Positions 54,501-55,182 of a stretch of DNA of 64,000 nucleotides are shown here, piece by piece. Within the stretch, counting starts at the first letter, position 1. Each line of letters opens with the position of its first letter. Both the position numbers and the translations under genes were made by a program. Under the pieces are notes generated by a model, which was not told where the DNA came from, ran no database searches, and worked only from the letters and a program-made list of their open reading frames with translations. Source of the DNA: Nocardia yamanashiensis NBRC 100130 (GTDB taxonomy: Bacteria > Actinomycetota > Actinomycetes > Mycobacteriales > Mycobacteriaceae); NCBI RefSeq assembly GCF_001613325.1, contig NZ_BDCD01000013.1, positions 62,001 to 126,000 on the forward strand. The letters are read 5' to 3'.

Positions 54501-55153
54501 ACAGCCTTACGGTGGCCCTTGTCGACCTGGTACTGCTGAATCCCGTAGTCCTGCAGGGTGCCCAGCGCGGTGTCCATGACGAAGTGCCGCAGCGCGAACT
54601 TCACGAACGCGGTGAGACCGGCCTTCGCCGCCGCACGCAGAATCGCCGCGAGGGCACGCTCGCCGATGATCCGCACCGCGATGCGGGTGACCGCGATCGC
54701 CGCCGCCTCCAGCGCCGGTCCCGCGGGCGGAAAGATCCACGCCGCGACCATTTCCGCCGCGAACAGCACCAGCGACGAGATGAACATGAGCTTCGAGTAC
54801 TCGATCTCGGTGCCGGTCGAATACGCCGATTCCCCGAGCTGATCGAAGTATTTGGCCAGATCGAGGATCGAGGTGCTCTTCTGCTCCTTGCCGTCCGGCC
54901 CGACCACCGTCCCGCTGCCGCGCCCGGCCAGCGAATCGAAGATGGCCAGCATCGGGTCGCGGCCCTCGCCGTCCACATAGGCGGCGAGGGTCGCGTACTT
55001 GGCATCGTCGATGGCCGAGATCTGCCCCCGCAGTCCTTCGGCGGCGGTCCGCCAGTCCTGGGCGAGATTCCACATCTCGTCCTCGTTGCCGTGGGGCCAT
55101 TCCATGCCCGCGAGGATGCCCAGCCATTCGAGTTCGGAGGGGAATTCGATCAT
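21554..55153 (-). CDS. Giant 11,199-aa multi-domain type VII effector-like protein
   Basis: One uninterrupted frame of 33.6 kb encodes a protein of more than 1.1 MDa. The ATG at 55153 has GGTGGGG upstream. Order: WXG100-like N terminus (EFPSELEW, WPHGNEDEMW) and hydrophobic/Gly-rich helices (1-335); Ser/Gly, then acidic linker (335-1255); papain-like deamidase domain with Cys1266, His1348, Asp1363; acidic repeats; zincin 1 (HEFGH at 1791); TRTDD repeats; a degenerate repeat unit near 2270; zincin 2 (HELGH at 2982); two metallopeptidase-like segments without HE (about 3235 and 3553); an unknown region (3880-4180); zincin 3 (HELGH at 4389); repeat units R1-R3 (4721-10563); Pro/Gln tail; unknown C-terminal domain (11051-11199). 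It lies 29 bp after the YbaB-like gene. Secretion through ESX, and toxin or surface function, are inferred. Confidence 0.85.
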   Translation of the reverse strand: MIEFPSELEWLGILAGMEWPHGNEDEMWNLAQDWRTAAEGLRGQISAIDDAKYATLAAYVDGEGRDPMLAIFDSLAGRGSGTVVGPDGKEQKSTSILDLAKYFDQLGESAYSTGTEIEYSKLMFISSLVLFAAEMVAAWIFPPAGPALEAAAIAVTRIAVRIIGERALAAILRAAAKAGLTAFVKFALRHFVMDTALGTLQDYGIQQYQVDKGHRKAVDWGQVGVTAVSSAIGGAVAGPLGGKISKGLANRGIDGALNSAITSVGAGLVGAGAGLVGSMGAQFALDAHRYGLDKAWENLKNTPLDYRMFTAGALNGLGSGLNHHAAHRVWEPTVTRMRAGIPTMPNIGSLPPGMIGDPGTRLGNNGTGGSPTGTNGAGESPRTNPAGSTSAGDQSGTGARPIGDGSTSRPETNGQTNGAAAYSGGDNRPGARGEDPSGMNGSGHSPSAPTSGSSGTHDGSAAAATGPSATSNGSPSGAGAPTSVSPAATGGGVSASSTGVPASSGGSSPAATGGSSSAAGGSSSASTGGSSSTSTGGSSPASTGGSSPALTGGSSPASTGGSSPASTGGGSPSSSGGSPSTTSSGGPSGSGSAGSSIGAGSAAASNAGSAAASGGGSASGPSGTSASGSSGGAGPAAGAGSSGGPSATSATGSSTGPAAGPSASPSAPTTGAGPAAGSSGPSTSPASTAASGASATGAPSSPAASGAAASTASPAGVSSTATSSSQHGVNAAPNSAPAPGQSATGASDRGNHDARTAETRATAAPSNADPRANAPRAAEVGAPRAGEGAAPRTDTPRPQPNSAEGSRPQPGPEVRPDTTSPGSTSHTQDSETPHEPASPDGGDASENRSNAADSTRADASDADAPANRPDADATADRPDDGAAQHPDESGDRNTQRADAPPSRDGETPSQPDGASPQADETPSRSHESGADRDAAGNRDGVGSGRDRDGSPGGDETQRRDADSGPEDRSGDRPESARRSEDEAPADADSRPDGVRGRDDAAPHRDEATRRTGESPSDAEGMPRREPDNASPRDESSMAESGIRPEGDRTEGSPTRDRDGESPDRNPDREAARPRDDAQPDRADSAGRRPDESPDSDGRRQSGDDVSGRPDHDAPEGDSRPRRDSEDAARTRLTGDPDDSTPPRGDDDSAGRRRDDSSDPAPDAGLLVGPPLAGDGPHPRGDGGERRADGSRRSDESSRTDDDTRPAPGDDTRPAPGDDTPPDTNTPRRPDLADTGDGATPHPGSLDEPGSAPRRQDSGGDPLRGRCGELSLRLLRAITGNESIRIPEGPVGPEGMSAEELVGSAGGRLSRFADHDAIARRLERLGPGSAALVVDRYAGAVDEHGVGAHAYLMVNEGGSIVVKDLAAGPDHGYPPVVPRETRGTRAILFKPDGQPLTPLNAETRHTLLRMAGVEDARDRTPNQTDNEDDDEPIPDPDDLTPDSDDESATRQPDSDDEPGARTPDSDDESGTRTPGSDDEPDTRSSGPDDESGSRRPDSDDDSGDRTPDSDESARRPADTDEEEARKPADTDEGEARRPADTDEGEARRPADTDEEEARRPADEDEREARKPVGEDDPDTPVRPDDETRTPAPRDDDDFRRTRPEQRQEGELQPAASEPASRAVPRPAEPAGDDAPQPKDAADAPDDAASHDVPDSTDFSPRPDDEWSQLDREGIEERLWAHWNFEEIIGFDRVADVEVLREFARAIDDMMTRHGDLVDVRRLEVGPTQHLNAYAEAVPGTDANGRHFTEKIVLSEAWANDPETFRLSTLRDQDEGFHVPNSGARPIYSTIVHEFGHAVDFQGQLRGRDDLDDALLARYKELYGENPVLSEYDAWIQRMSDYSFEEGTPWVDAPEALAEAFADVILNGENATEPARALYDLLTGRAREEQGLGATPDHSPPDPHAQPNSAGAQQDSNGAHPHGSMPSEPGTERPAPTIDDHLPATGDESPRSLTEMLARADDLLRESNARLDEMQRRIDAGFEALDRMVEQGLDGAADRTEPTVPEAIARANDVIDESQARLREMDRRIAASLDDIDRLVRDGLERPIEPGTHPDDSRTPHEPDGPADHDRERLTAETRPDGIDADALDPSRTRADDDTRPDLPAAEHTRTDDPRTDIPVAERTRTDDTRTDIPVSERTRTDDTRSDLPVSGRTRTDDTRSDLPTSERTRTDDTRTDLPASERTRTDDTRTDIPVSEAAAAEQTRADTTRTDLAGAQQHRGSESEATRPDIPVRRETPAQRMLERLRQLGSEIRDLFGSHDAIPKHPSGSGLDGHGQSVAVDAAIEVATGHAPHDKSPNAVRLIKEIVELYRKRGRIKEFFLGIRADRADDFVIDRNADGSENRYWETEADPDLLAQVDVPERLREHAAHLDTQLPAPDPAARAANTDTRPDIALPPADTTADRAASAAELSRLAGNADVALPDHSPLSLRLAEVELHERARERLAAVERLAAVAEAYNEEHQRVPFRDELPLNLKGELAEDPGHEFLTDIFGAGELPLHNFPAVNNGAELPAEPLPRELHEQGERRRELRTERVELADELGVRLADLDPERLPETLRRLAMDAARQQLLADAFSEQAHQHNLLAADQRARDAAAHADPSGAPERGAEAEVPRDRREQSLPNESDPNATRADPLPTRPDPDAPDRSGAEARRPLADTRPDLRLPDTADPNATRVDLPRPDQPRGDEAAAEATPPAAETRRDIPVQERTRADETRTEQNQQEEQRPRRKPQQRAREIPPPSPSGPAPHPEHTAQEPDPHARRDPTEPETEVPEPLDGQDRRPDDAIRPEPGEAPELSDGEGRRPEGETDEGPEFFDGSDWKTEPGDGPEFFDGDDWHSETPETPPAQPDWSPRPDDSWSRLDADGIVDRLRTEFGFQDVIGFDPARIDPEVMREFARAVEDVLAEHGGHIDRGILEIGETVNPGAYAEAVPARDENGNLTAHRIVLSASWAANPEGFHASTQHDQHAHFHVPNSSLRPIYATMVHELGHAVDFAGQLHAHGDIESALSKYFAKTHQDENTTLLDYLMWVSDGMSNYSFRSDGSINRIEALAEAFTDVLLNRDNASEPSRVLYDLMTERAQAARTADAEPVAPHDPADSTASKKESELGAEDPADPAAPKEDPAPQPHDPDAELRPSPSMPMVPPSVPDGPSDHDPNQRPWSSPDERLTPEQRPVREHVYGPTETADGWVPRVPDPDTVRVLEVLSQTESGRNVLTSLRDAGITLRLVDSGGDTPIRDSYDPATRELVIDMHNRGQLEQAAAIVAATPHIDVPPEFAPTQNAGENPTQRTESESASRPQDELPPGPLEEGARPQDELLPRPHEESGARSEREPAESADHLRRAAESFGREAEFTRELRDAGYDDTRSALRDPVESRFEDSVRETYLRAAEAARDEARTRTPELSESDLRALAHQAGLEALLADPRFAGGDAEDNRPNPLAERRAELSRPEAPEEAVDPLYDSPLREELDALPVAEDTESSAPQRIGDFDDPGPVRYDQDRARDLVRYHALQWPTRTSISEWAVNTLDRHGVDIRFTADPAAELTQAPDGRVVRGPALGYDPATNSLTLPWSSSGNTDHTPELIRAASMIDAARALPDGPLQRFAMTRDEYVSAMTDRDAQSLAIGFESRRMGEVETRALTDPLERVYRDAHERALNTAERAYKGDGSVSRRMLEAAAYREAVRDVAAHLATNGPLVGGTDLARSHGADWDRAHGIRPIGSDASARPESADRARPGDADHSQPRRGKPGAPERVQPPRDTDQARTSRARAYAEEIAQLRTLREVGNPFPVGPAERAYTEAYNEAHEKATRRPDRYGDPETAAHRAGLERLERYLKRTGLRDAEIAFDVVRSFGDADHARLGQPSPELTSGDHSSTVAEPPAPPRISEAENRELARRASETELRRYREGVATRLTDHVIRVPHSSSVSSHLLVFAAEGQHTAALQELINEHPRMAASLWEGPSRLQYRTVMPDGDDLRVTPLHAHEAEGSMRRPSFAEGLGEMLDHYLRFRENGWVTTGFADWMGQLGPDAFNNATRPRLSLRRDGMHEQVPVQLANRFMEAGNRLAVRGDYTIPHPAAVAHDLVHRRIPMPTWEGEHPDAHRVDNPDRYARHLLEAGPMRMNVWLERDGQGGWRIPPPNGAGGPSDVIAARYRGFTDTDPQRLLHRIAENLSDPTRPIAVEPEQRGRFRRLLDRFGGRETDTGALPPPAEEPGRRPIADENEHYSMPRERPVAQSDERAMQLSPPDPVEPYEPPPSPYGDNLPVDEWSTMGARQIAETITERWGIKVEGFDNLVHPDVMREYARALQDVFARFPHLAASIDTVAIAPIIDPASAMGRTQGVRYVGEDWKTDRIVLNSLHLIDDLALGEIMYSDVSSGFHVPRADERPVYSIIVHELGHALDNFGQLQAREGLLDALADHFAETTGTHDVNQFIDWMDYLAGYSYDQDTGRLVPPEALAEAFTDVILNRDNASAPAKLLYERLVTNAEPPATPDHPTPQPRDPRLPPETQTQQHDQQPGDRTPRPGPGGDGQPPHEPPRTPGNSEPADGGSEWYRRQRAIQADWNARMRDEHAQFLREIAERLPEGSLERRLADLDAETAESIARMEWMLADFRWEGLGGRPDESTPLHDPNATTAPVNRDPQPGGSGPVHDPNATTVPLNVDPNAGGAGTVHDPNADTQPLPVQSDGDTLPLPVQGDGDALPVPAEGADTPEPGPAQPALASDALFAVANFLRVHEFSGAAPLTPELRAHARALTDALGLDPVLGRKQDPLVALREVAEIARARGAFGDPEQNRAPRAMSADEMRPLTAEERYGNEEFWRTEVGPEQLRAIDAEHRAAGLDERLARAELEEQRARSEETTRELDGSEPQRELEGSETRHEPEASEPRRGMEPWSDPDPRAARQERRVLGLDELRQEIADRLGLRPEELTRDRLPEIAGDLQYRNTLRAGAIEALADALARHEQAGDPARLARDPEAQQRAARDRDDWARLLGIDPDLVRPGADHESLLRELRAETVRRASDIADLVAATFHDPAADKGHRVVLEGDGRRVHVLVSTDADGRPRAQVATRPDLPVPAVPDSTNRPGLLKRALNRMLNAVPGFHPFTPKYPSGSGKDREGQVELTRLFGDVSHIDLLANIGDDFNPVRILKEVAGILQVRERMPVLRWMTGRIADISPDVLPMRTRDGGEYQPWYTEADPFLRAEVEESMRLGGFKTEADYAAELPPKPEPSTPAETPAHRFGPDVPESLVDALTARDAAMDELVRLALRDGIQLRDDSPATLRRAVDEAVYRLMRRAGAIEALNDVAQRYNVEDGRVPYRPVAINDKSPLGRYARAAYEVEQARIEQLKADRRRELAGAAPDDPGLEFRPREIRPTTMDFEGVNNGGESARHFDDSDLSAEERLEGQFFHDALRRDQILEERSNWAQLLGVDLADLSPEDLRHTIGDLRMEVRDSADRLAEFSDAVDEFLRRQDEAQARTADFDEIAARNWLTEQGGVLVEPGVGVRPGESPGDPNHLVVIRGNTDHDQVLADTLARRPDLAELVNNGALRVDYRVMLLQPDGVTVVAVDSPHARLERPVVDGRETPLLMARNGEEPWRVVAAHPETGVPHVEPESSPEPATPRDPDVVRAERNEAAARLTTYLMDLGPDLLPATIAALRHDNALRAAQLEGMADFIRSSDAIDNFHDLDRVLQNLAHRLELDPHSLTPEKLAKAMADPDVRLARRAQAVDDLLAYAKLLRDNDNVDSAAVLRARDQLAERLGVRPEDLYADKHVQNKEKTEVVDYRPDPESTDPKAVLDAINNLLYRAMERPELIAALAEYAAALSGLDPFREGLRLDMDRDPRAADGELPIHDRRGPNVLRALMSESIGEPPISDIPPQSSSIWTRLLGMDLEDIDRNVKIYREQAKDLHNRMTPAQFEQVLRTLRDGDPRTAYAEYRAAREPDQPSLSPDELLRVVDRVGERRYSEVYEVYRDGKVEKHERLKAKDLAAAIDGMREEIAQRERDIDALEKLAAEHNRLTAVPEPETPPRTREQLLTDLAAARHELELARDGREHAIGRMYLEHNRPIQDGDLTPQRMPGTADYLETRSDREAGSLPGNEQRIQDLRDAAAEYTRAQERVAELDAALRADLAAAAAPDETPVDVMRREVDSARTDLEALLAAEPGRWPSDVDRVIAAVDRMAAMPLDQGEVWTPELVPVRDAVARLHLAEEFLARFQGEELAAVRDAEPASARLEREIRYTRENLALLQAARDAAATGLPVSRDQLTRDWIAATRAEIGDPYRPLLSPTDRGRLDLATAAERHLDAQDRLARLEADQRQLADLAEAAADTPIAAADRVIAAARDALDAALADLADHTGIRLTPADFEPANYGDTLLDLSNRLVPDPSQAPTLRVDPVDPAQAPTVHLDPSEAPTVRLDPVDPAEAPTVRLNPDGTPLDLTLPHEPTVNATPTLRVPEGSEAPTVELDNARPARLLHNLRDAAENLHRAQDFADWIGEHLPADPNRPGSNPDGTDPGDPTAGTPATPPTPKTPGSPAGAAVPPGDTSNTGAHQQPSGVSGDEGGKPQQQSGSSGDEAGKSQQPNATGEPTESAAQQQHASTEPPANGGWTRVGPPDVHVPANPADAQRITDLARQGHEARESMRAARTRMDDLARNVGVDPTGLDTRTLRTRYLEAYSAELQRVHEVVNRTNIPPEEMVRYFDEKKAAETRNVELLRQNIEAGTEHQRYYEQRNTAESAESQAHRLATESALTTASDQLIRPGVGVSTDPRAIHVITPLADPSNVLTPAERTNLTAQGIPIDYRQVEVAPDGTVLVHTLLPPTTPGAPTPPVTPPRTPGGPGGVPPAAPQSNSGTPTSGSTSTPHPIAGDPTDPGAPRRGPELVGNGETDGSRLPAEGESAPGPTAGGAGKPPRDGGPPAPPSSDPDDPTGSGPRDPNEPEQPSGTPDAETPPPPGVEPDSNTTPQQPISPDDVVTQPVPVSPDDVATRPVPVSPDDVATQPLPTSPDDVVTQPVAVSPDEVATQPLPVSSEAETVELGGAEAGSGERVPYLGDGDPLPEALRPVREFVQGLEPQAGEVRSPEEQARARRLLDALGLGEAFARHPDPIGVVREIAEMARARGHFGDPEAGKPVRPMARPEDFAPLTAEERYGQEEYWRTEADPEQVRAMEAELERLGIADRLERAAEIEAARRAELDAARQRPALASEPHEAGTPRPEGAASPHEAGTTRPEHAASPHEAGASRPEHAVPPHEANASRPEHAAQPHEANTPRPESDPAERKPRAIPLEELRERLADRLGLPEGDRSPERVAEAAGRRNFENLLRAGAIEAMAEAAARHDAATDPEHRAQHAAQRDDWARLLGVDPERLTAADREATLAELRGENLRSAEDVADLLALDRRDPNAPERRMALEADGERVHVRLVEGADGTWRAEPVNRPDPAPPAASAESAAPRASLAKRLWQALKSGFTGHTPKYPSGSGNDSKGQTELVHGLGELLHDPDLTGVDSINPARILKETATLWKARHRLPLVRFLTRRIDDPSSPAVPMHTRDGSEYQPWRSEVPPAQLAAMDEMLRRAGLAESNDIPELPAGQADPARGLPSSHPDPVTRGLPSAQDPAAGGAPLTHSDESTTHPDSDSAQPDSDANGRPPAPEPVVHGDAADSVLPQDVTDALGHRDQALQDLLEVARRQGISIPDADPATLRRLVDEQSYLNLRRAGVIEALQLAAQRYNEEHALIPYSDEVSFFDNDPLGRFLKEVARAQGDSTTLLDWEGVNNGGEPGRDWGDLSYTDQPGRDDGLKSFLENALRRDQIRDERSGWAQMLGVDLADLSPERLAHTLSELRMGVRDGADEVAEFRNAVDDYLRADDEAHTRAHDYTLGLGKDWVLAHGGTMIEPGVGIRPGENPGDAPHLVIIDGQADHYATLARTLAAHPALGELLNSGALHLDLRLVEVDEHGRPQVHELEIPRVRQIDEVVDGRRLTVTLLSDDGERWRVLQDPGAPPTSEIDALTAELADRSPDELLTARDELAARLTVYQMDLGPDQLADTVAQLRHENALRAAQIEGMTDFIRTSDAIDNFHDLDRLRNRLANQLGLDPGELTSQRVAEVLSDPSVPKVRRLDQLKALADYANQLGGLDKNATDAARDLLAQRLDLDTEQLWPNRYNKQLTGFGPQDKGISGSSMLSALADIVYRPGETANLRTALTEYLDTLGGLDPFTDGLRYDPATDPRAADGELAVHDPSGPAFLRGFAAADDLIGAAHSIDDPAHSASVWSRLLGLDLSDATPEQWADIYEKYRDGKIEKHETLTPEQLAAEVTRMREEVLNRAADIETLARIADAYNQRLAPPPAPPVDPRTAAAELDAARRDLATARTRADIALANLPVAPDRPAPGTGAEPGHPITHSDLTPRRLPGTLDHLTNLPMADGLSSAQQARVDAIRTAAEQLHAAENRLRAAESGFEAALLADGSTPNPHRSPDETPASPAGEPPIDSTGDTPAAGAAEPPLDTLRRGRAEALAALDEAMRGLPVDHSDLTPQRLRETIGELSSRALPLDQQQPWHDRVEHLREAATRVHLTDELIARHESDQTAAARAAEAPLDRVRRESAAAQAELDAARLALREAMRGLPVEESELTAGRLNETLDRLAARTIRVDEAEAHVQRISALGEAAERVHQAEAAAQRRTDEVARLEAAAVSESPHAGAESARDAARAELRQAIRNLREVTGLLTDESALTPDLLADTMEYLESRTIRMGQGDPGAAFEALRAAAENLHRTQAFADWVDQHIPRDSQHRDLEDPGPADPDGSTPNDPNDPKNPNSGPGSPRRPDGDSGDSGSARHVPTENDEDKPAVGNGGEGRPPRGPEAPPSSDPGDPDPNTPPGGQHPPVQPGSESGLATGGERTSTLVERTSTLVEQTPTLVEQTPDAGATANVHEAETVTVQPPVAETPAAIGDGDPLPEHLRSIREFVRNLLPENGVPCSAEELVYARRLVEALGLTDAMARHADPISVLREVAEIARARGYFGDADRGERARPMRYPADFEPLSVAERYGDEEFWRTEADPEHVRAMEAELERLGIADRLAAAAVEEAARTALEAGRPDPAHRSRSESEPTEEPDGPPRARNLDDLRKALANRLGLPESDRSPQRVAEEGGLRQLEHLLRAGAIEAMAEAAVRHDAATEPDLAAQHAAVRDEWARLLGVDSDSLTAEHREATLAELRGETVRGAEEVADLLALDRRDPNLPQHRAVIEADGDRLHVNLTEGPDGVWRAELTGRPEPAEPAPAPKAEEPRGPLLKRLWTALRDGFTGYIPKYPSGSTIDSKNMSMMVWQAGFVFHLDNLTHIGDKFNPPRILKELATLWKDRQRLPGFNRFTRRVREGMSDDIAMLTPDGEEYAPWRSEVDPHTLAQWDAELRFAGLDEMNGVPPEATESAAGQPDPVKRLPAGAPEPDPTPESMFEGGADEHLPQDVAAALADRDRALGEVLDAARQAGIRVPDADPDALTRQADRNNYLTMRQAAVIEALADAARRYNEEDARFPYSPEVSFFDNDPLGRLAREVADGSGESTHVRRMLEWQGINNGGEPGRAFGDLSDSDEPGRDQGRKEYLEGALRREQIRDERAGWAQFLDIDLADLSADRLEHTLGDLRMGMRDAADHAAEFTRAVEEYVRADGEARTRTADFAAGLARDWVHEHGGAMIDRGIALLPGEPGAAPRLLVIDGQLDHRQLLTRALTEHPELAALLNSGALQPDFRLVGMDEHGGTVVRELDTPQVRHVDELVDGRRLTATLFHTDGVWEVRQELSPPPSALDELAAELAERGTDDLRADREELAERLSVYLVDLDPAQFAGTIEVLCHENALRAAQIEAMADYVKTVDDLDNFNGLNRMRGRLATQLGLEPGALTQENVAAALTDPKVAEVRRLDQLKALADYAKLLRGIDEQATDAARDLLAQRLGLPSEDLWPRQYDKNLEFGPQDKGISGSAMRSALADIVYRPGEAEPLRAALTEYLTTLGDLDPFTNGLQHNPAADPRVLTGELRIHDPSAPAFLRGFIEADRLIGEPHTSDDPSRSASVWTRLLGVDLTDAGPDRYAEVYEKYRDGKLDPHERLTPALIDAEIARLREEVLNRAADIEALSLIGEEYNRRQGEATALPPGTEHGGRFGGEAATPVSPSAAARELDSARADLAAARTRVEIALSNLPVAPERPAPGSYAEPSRAVTAADLGPRRLPATLDYLRNLPMSEGLMPAQQAQVEAVRAAAEDLTAAELRARAAESGLAGAMLGDARPGETPVDAMERARVEARAELDAALLGMPVDRSELTAERVRETTDDLATRTLPLDQQQAWQDRVERLREAAVRTHLVDEAIAGYQAAQADTVRAEESPLDRARRESTSAQEELTAAHAAVDAAVTDLPLQKSQLSRDEYRGILDDYAARTRPVEQGEIVARRVIALGDALDRMYRAETAAERWGAEVTRLETAAATSDNPHADAERVRDAAREELRAAIRTLREVTGLRTDESSLTRDLLDETMDYLQSRTIRMGQGDPGAAFEGLRIAAENLYHAQEFVDWVDQNIPRTGERPEGPEESGPAAPARPDDPVSPNAGPTAAPTPEAGHPADPNTQPGRPEQGFEGTREADHDGPPADPNPIVPEPNSTEHAIRDHSGQVMHEGNAPDSKAPTTPDTTEPIVSGPVSEPDNVAPGTDHSDPDELSGGDPGTSEPEGDRPDTREPESDRPGAGEPDGDRPDAGEPDGDEPDAGEPDGDGPDDRDQSAPRRELPQWRPNWRSHVPHLPHEFDPEFPDYVPEPSKQPAPWTLPPEQQHPPQPQPQPQPQPQPQPQPQPQPQPHVPQPSMPSVPSVPSVPTVPSVPSVPSVPSVPSVPTIPSLPSIPSLPEGNWPPSIPQLPDWSNIPGVPGGSSQPGGPAQSWPSLPTVPDGYQQGYNPANGGAGHDGSSAPGTAAGAGAGNGAAQPASPQPYTPWEQTPAPYTPWERPGGGGGAATPPGGAPNGYAPNGTQPSAPVESPTAVPSTNGSGNGTAGTGANNGYPGGSPMMGSPGAPGANGNGNGNTARGGSRFPRAAAPSNTGRLLLRSHSGYGEFATLDPSTGDLSSAPHGMGNMAGVYDQIDGVRVLFYRDRQLGLVLRIEDIVLHVDRLGADAYWERNGQGLHRLLVSAAGTPQCELRYRALPADADLGLLIRDVLSDPVRRGSIFG
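21557..22000 (-). other. Unassigned C-terminal domain of the giant protein
   Basis: About 148 residues after the Pro-rich tail, starting near SRFPRAAAPSN. It has a strand-rich pattern (LLLRSHSGYGEFATLD, then VRVLFYRDRQLGLVLRIED) and a single Cys in PQCELRY. No catalytic motif is recognised. In polymorphic toxins the last domain is usually the warhead, so it is a candidate novel activity, or an export or anchoring domain. Confidence 0.6.
22505..22650 (-). repeat. VPSVPS tandem repeat in the giant's tail
   Basis: About a dozen 9-bp units encode VPS, VPT, LPS and IPS triplets just after the QP run. This gives an extended polyproline-like rod near the C terminus of the giant. Confidence 0.8.
22660..22726 (-). 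repeat. Hexanucleotide GGCTGC run encoding (QP)n
   Basis: Eleven or so near-perfect copies of GGCTGC (plus strand) encode alternating Gln-Pro. Perfect short units such as this are prone to polymerase slippage. Six-base units keep the frame, so length can vary between strains. Confidence 0.85.
22880..23050 (-). repeat. GEPDGDRPDA-type acidic repeat
   Basis: Six 30-bp units encode variants of GEPDGDRPDA between repeat unit R3 and the Pro-rich tail. They form an acidic, disordered spacer. Confidence 0.75.
23465..28330 (-). repeat. Repeat unit R3 of the giant protein
   Basis: About 1,620 residues, starting GDGDPLPEHLR and ending DWVDQNIPR. Order within the unit: REVAEIARARG helical segment; YGDEEFWRTEADP; KYPSGS block with NPPRILKE; NNGGE block; GLARDW block; long helical bundle; then three coiled subrepeats with GMPVD/LPLQ-S-LT patterns. 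It is closest to R2 (for example EAELERLGIADRL in both) and was probably the last to duplicate. Confidence 0.85.
28800..34020 (-). repeat. Repeat unit R2 of the giant protein
   Basis: About 1,740 residues, starting GDGDPLPEALR and ending DWVDQHIPR, with the same internal order as R3. It is extended by an extra set of short repeats near its start. KYPSGSGNDSKGQ, NPARILKE, VNNGGEPG and PGVGIRPGENPG are the markers shared with R1. Confidence 0.85.
33345..33545 (-). repeat. PHEAGTPRPEHAAS-type 14-codon repeat inside R2
   Basis: Five 42-bp units encode PHEA-(G/N)-x-x-RPE-x-A. They are absent from R1 and R3, so this array expanded after the unit duplicated. Confidence 0.75.
34080..34260 (-). repeat. 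SPDDVATQPVPV 12-codon repeat
   Basis: Five 36-bp units encode SPDDV(A/V)T(Q/R)P(V/L)P just before R2. They make up a linker with Thr-Gln-Pro character. Confidence 0.8.
34690..35340 (-). other. Short module related to the PGVG block, between R1 and R2
   Basis: About 215 residues: a coiled segment (EEMVRYFDEKKAAETRN), then LIRPGVGVSTDPRAIHVI and GIPIDYRQVEVAPDG. The second part aligns with the PGVGIRPGENPG...LVIIDG blocks of R1-R3, so it is a lone partial copy of that sub-domain. Confidence 0.6.
35670..41000 (-). repeat. Repeat unit R1 of the giant protein
   Basis: About 1,775 residues, the most diverged of the three units. It starts near FLRVHEFSGAAP and ends DWIGEHLP. It has the same sub-domain order as R2 and R3, with KYPSGSGKDREGQ, NPVRILKEVA, VNNGGE and PGVGVRPGESPG. 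Its coiled part contains its own sequence blocks (for example GLPVSRDQLT), and a short APTVRLDP repeat follows at 35830-35990. Confidence 0.82.
41720..42400 (-). other. Zincin domain 3 of the giant protein
   Basis: About 225 residues with FHVPRADERPVYSIIVHELG, HELGH at 4389-4393 and a downstream EALAEAF that can supply the third zinc ligand. The layout is the same as in zincins 1 and 2. A metallopeptidase-type toxin domain is inferred. Confidence 0.75.
45900..46620 (-). other. Zincin domain 2 of the giant protein
   Basis: About 240 residues with FHVPNSSLRPIYATMVHELG, HELGH at 2982-2986 and EALAEAFTDVLLN downstream. All residues expected of an active HExxH...E gluzincin are present. Confidence 0.75.
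47640..48460 (-). other. Degenerate repeat unit (R0) of the giant protein
   Basis: About 270 residues contain PKHPSGSGLDGHGQ, NAVRLIKEIV and ENRYWETEADP, matching the KYPSGS...RILKE...EADP portion of R1-R3. The rest of the unit is missing or reshuffled. It appears to be an old partial copy placed between zincins 1 and 2. Confidence 0.6.
48540..48870 (-). repeat. TRTDDTRTDIPVSER 15-codon repeat
   Basis: About seven 45-bp units encode TRTDDTR(T/S)D(I/L)PVSER with small changes, forming a charged, disordered spacer after zincin 1. Confidence 0.85.
49470..50180 (-). other. Zincin domain 1 of the giant protein
   Basis: About 237 residues with FHVPNSGARPIYSTIVHEFG, HEFGH at 1791-1795 and EALAEAFADVILN about 60 residues later. 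This is the gluzincin pattern. It is similar over its whole length to zincins 2 and 3. Confidence 0.78.
50430..50630 (-). repeat. ADTDEGEARRP 12-codon acidic repeat
   Basis: Five 36-bp units encode PADTDE(G/E)EAR(R/K) in an acidic linker between the papain-like domain and zincin 1. Two adjacent units are nearly identical, so the array expanded recently. Confidence 0.8.
50890..51390 (-). other. Papain-like glutamine-deamidase toxin domain of the giant protein
   Basis: About 165 residues with RCGELSLRLL (Cys1266), AHAYLMVNEGG (His1348) and IVVKDLA (Asp1363). This is the Cys-His-Asp order of the toxin papain-fold/glutamine deamidase families, which deamidate host or rival proteins. It is located internally rather than at the C terminus. 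Confidence 0.68.
53460..53660 (-). repeat. TGGSSPAS 30-bp tandem repeat
   Basis: About seven 30-bp units (GAACCACCAGTTGAGGCCGG-like on the plus strand) encode STGGSSPAS in the Ser/Gly-rich linker after the N-terminal domain of the giant. Confidence 0.82.
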
Positions 55154-55182
55154 GCGCGGTTACCCCACCCGGAAGTGGCGTC

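Noticed and set aside
21554..55153. Giant gene as a peptide or polyketide synthetase
   Set aside because: No adenylation, condensation, ketosynthase or carrier-protein motifs are present. The recognisable parts are WXG100-like, papain-like and zincin domains.
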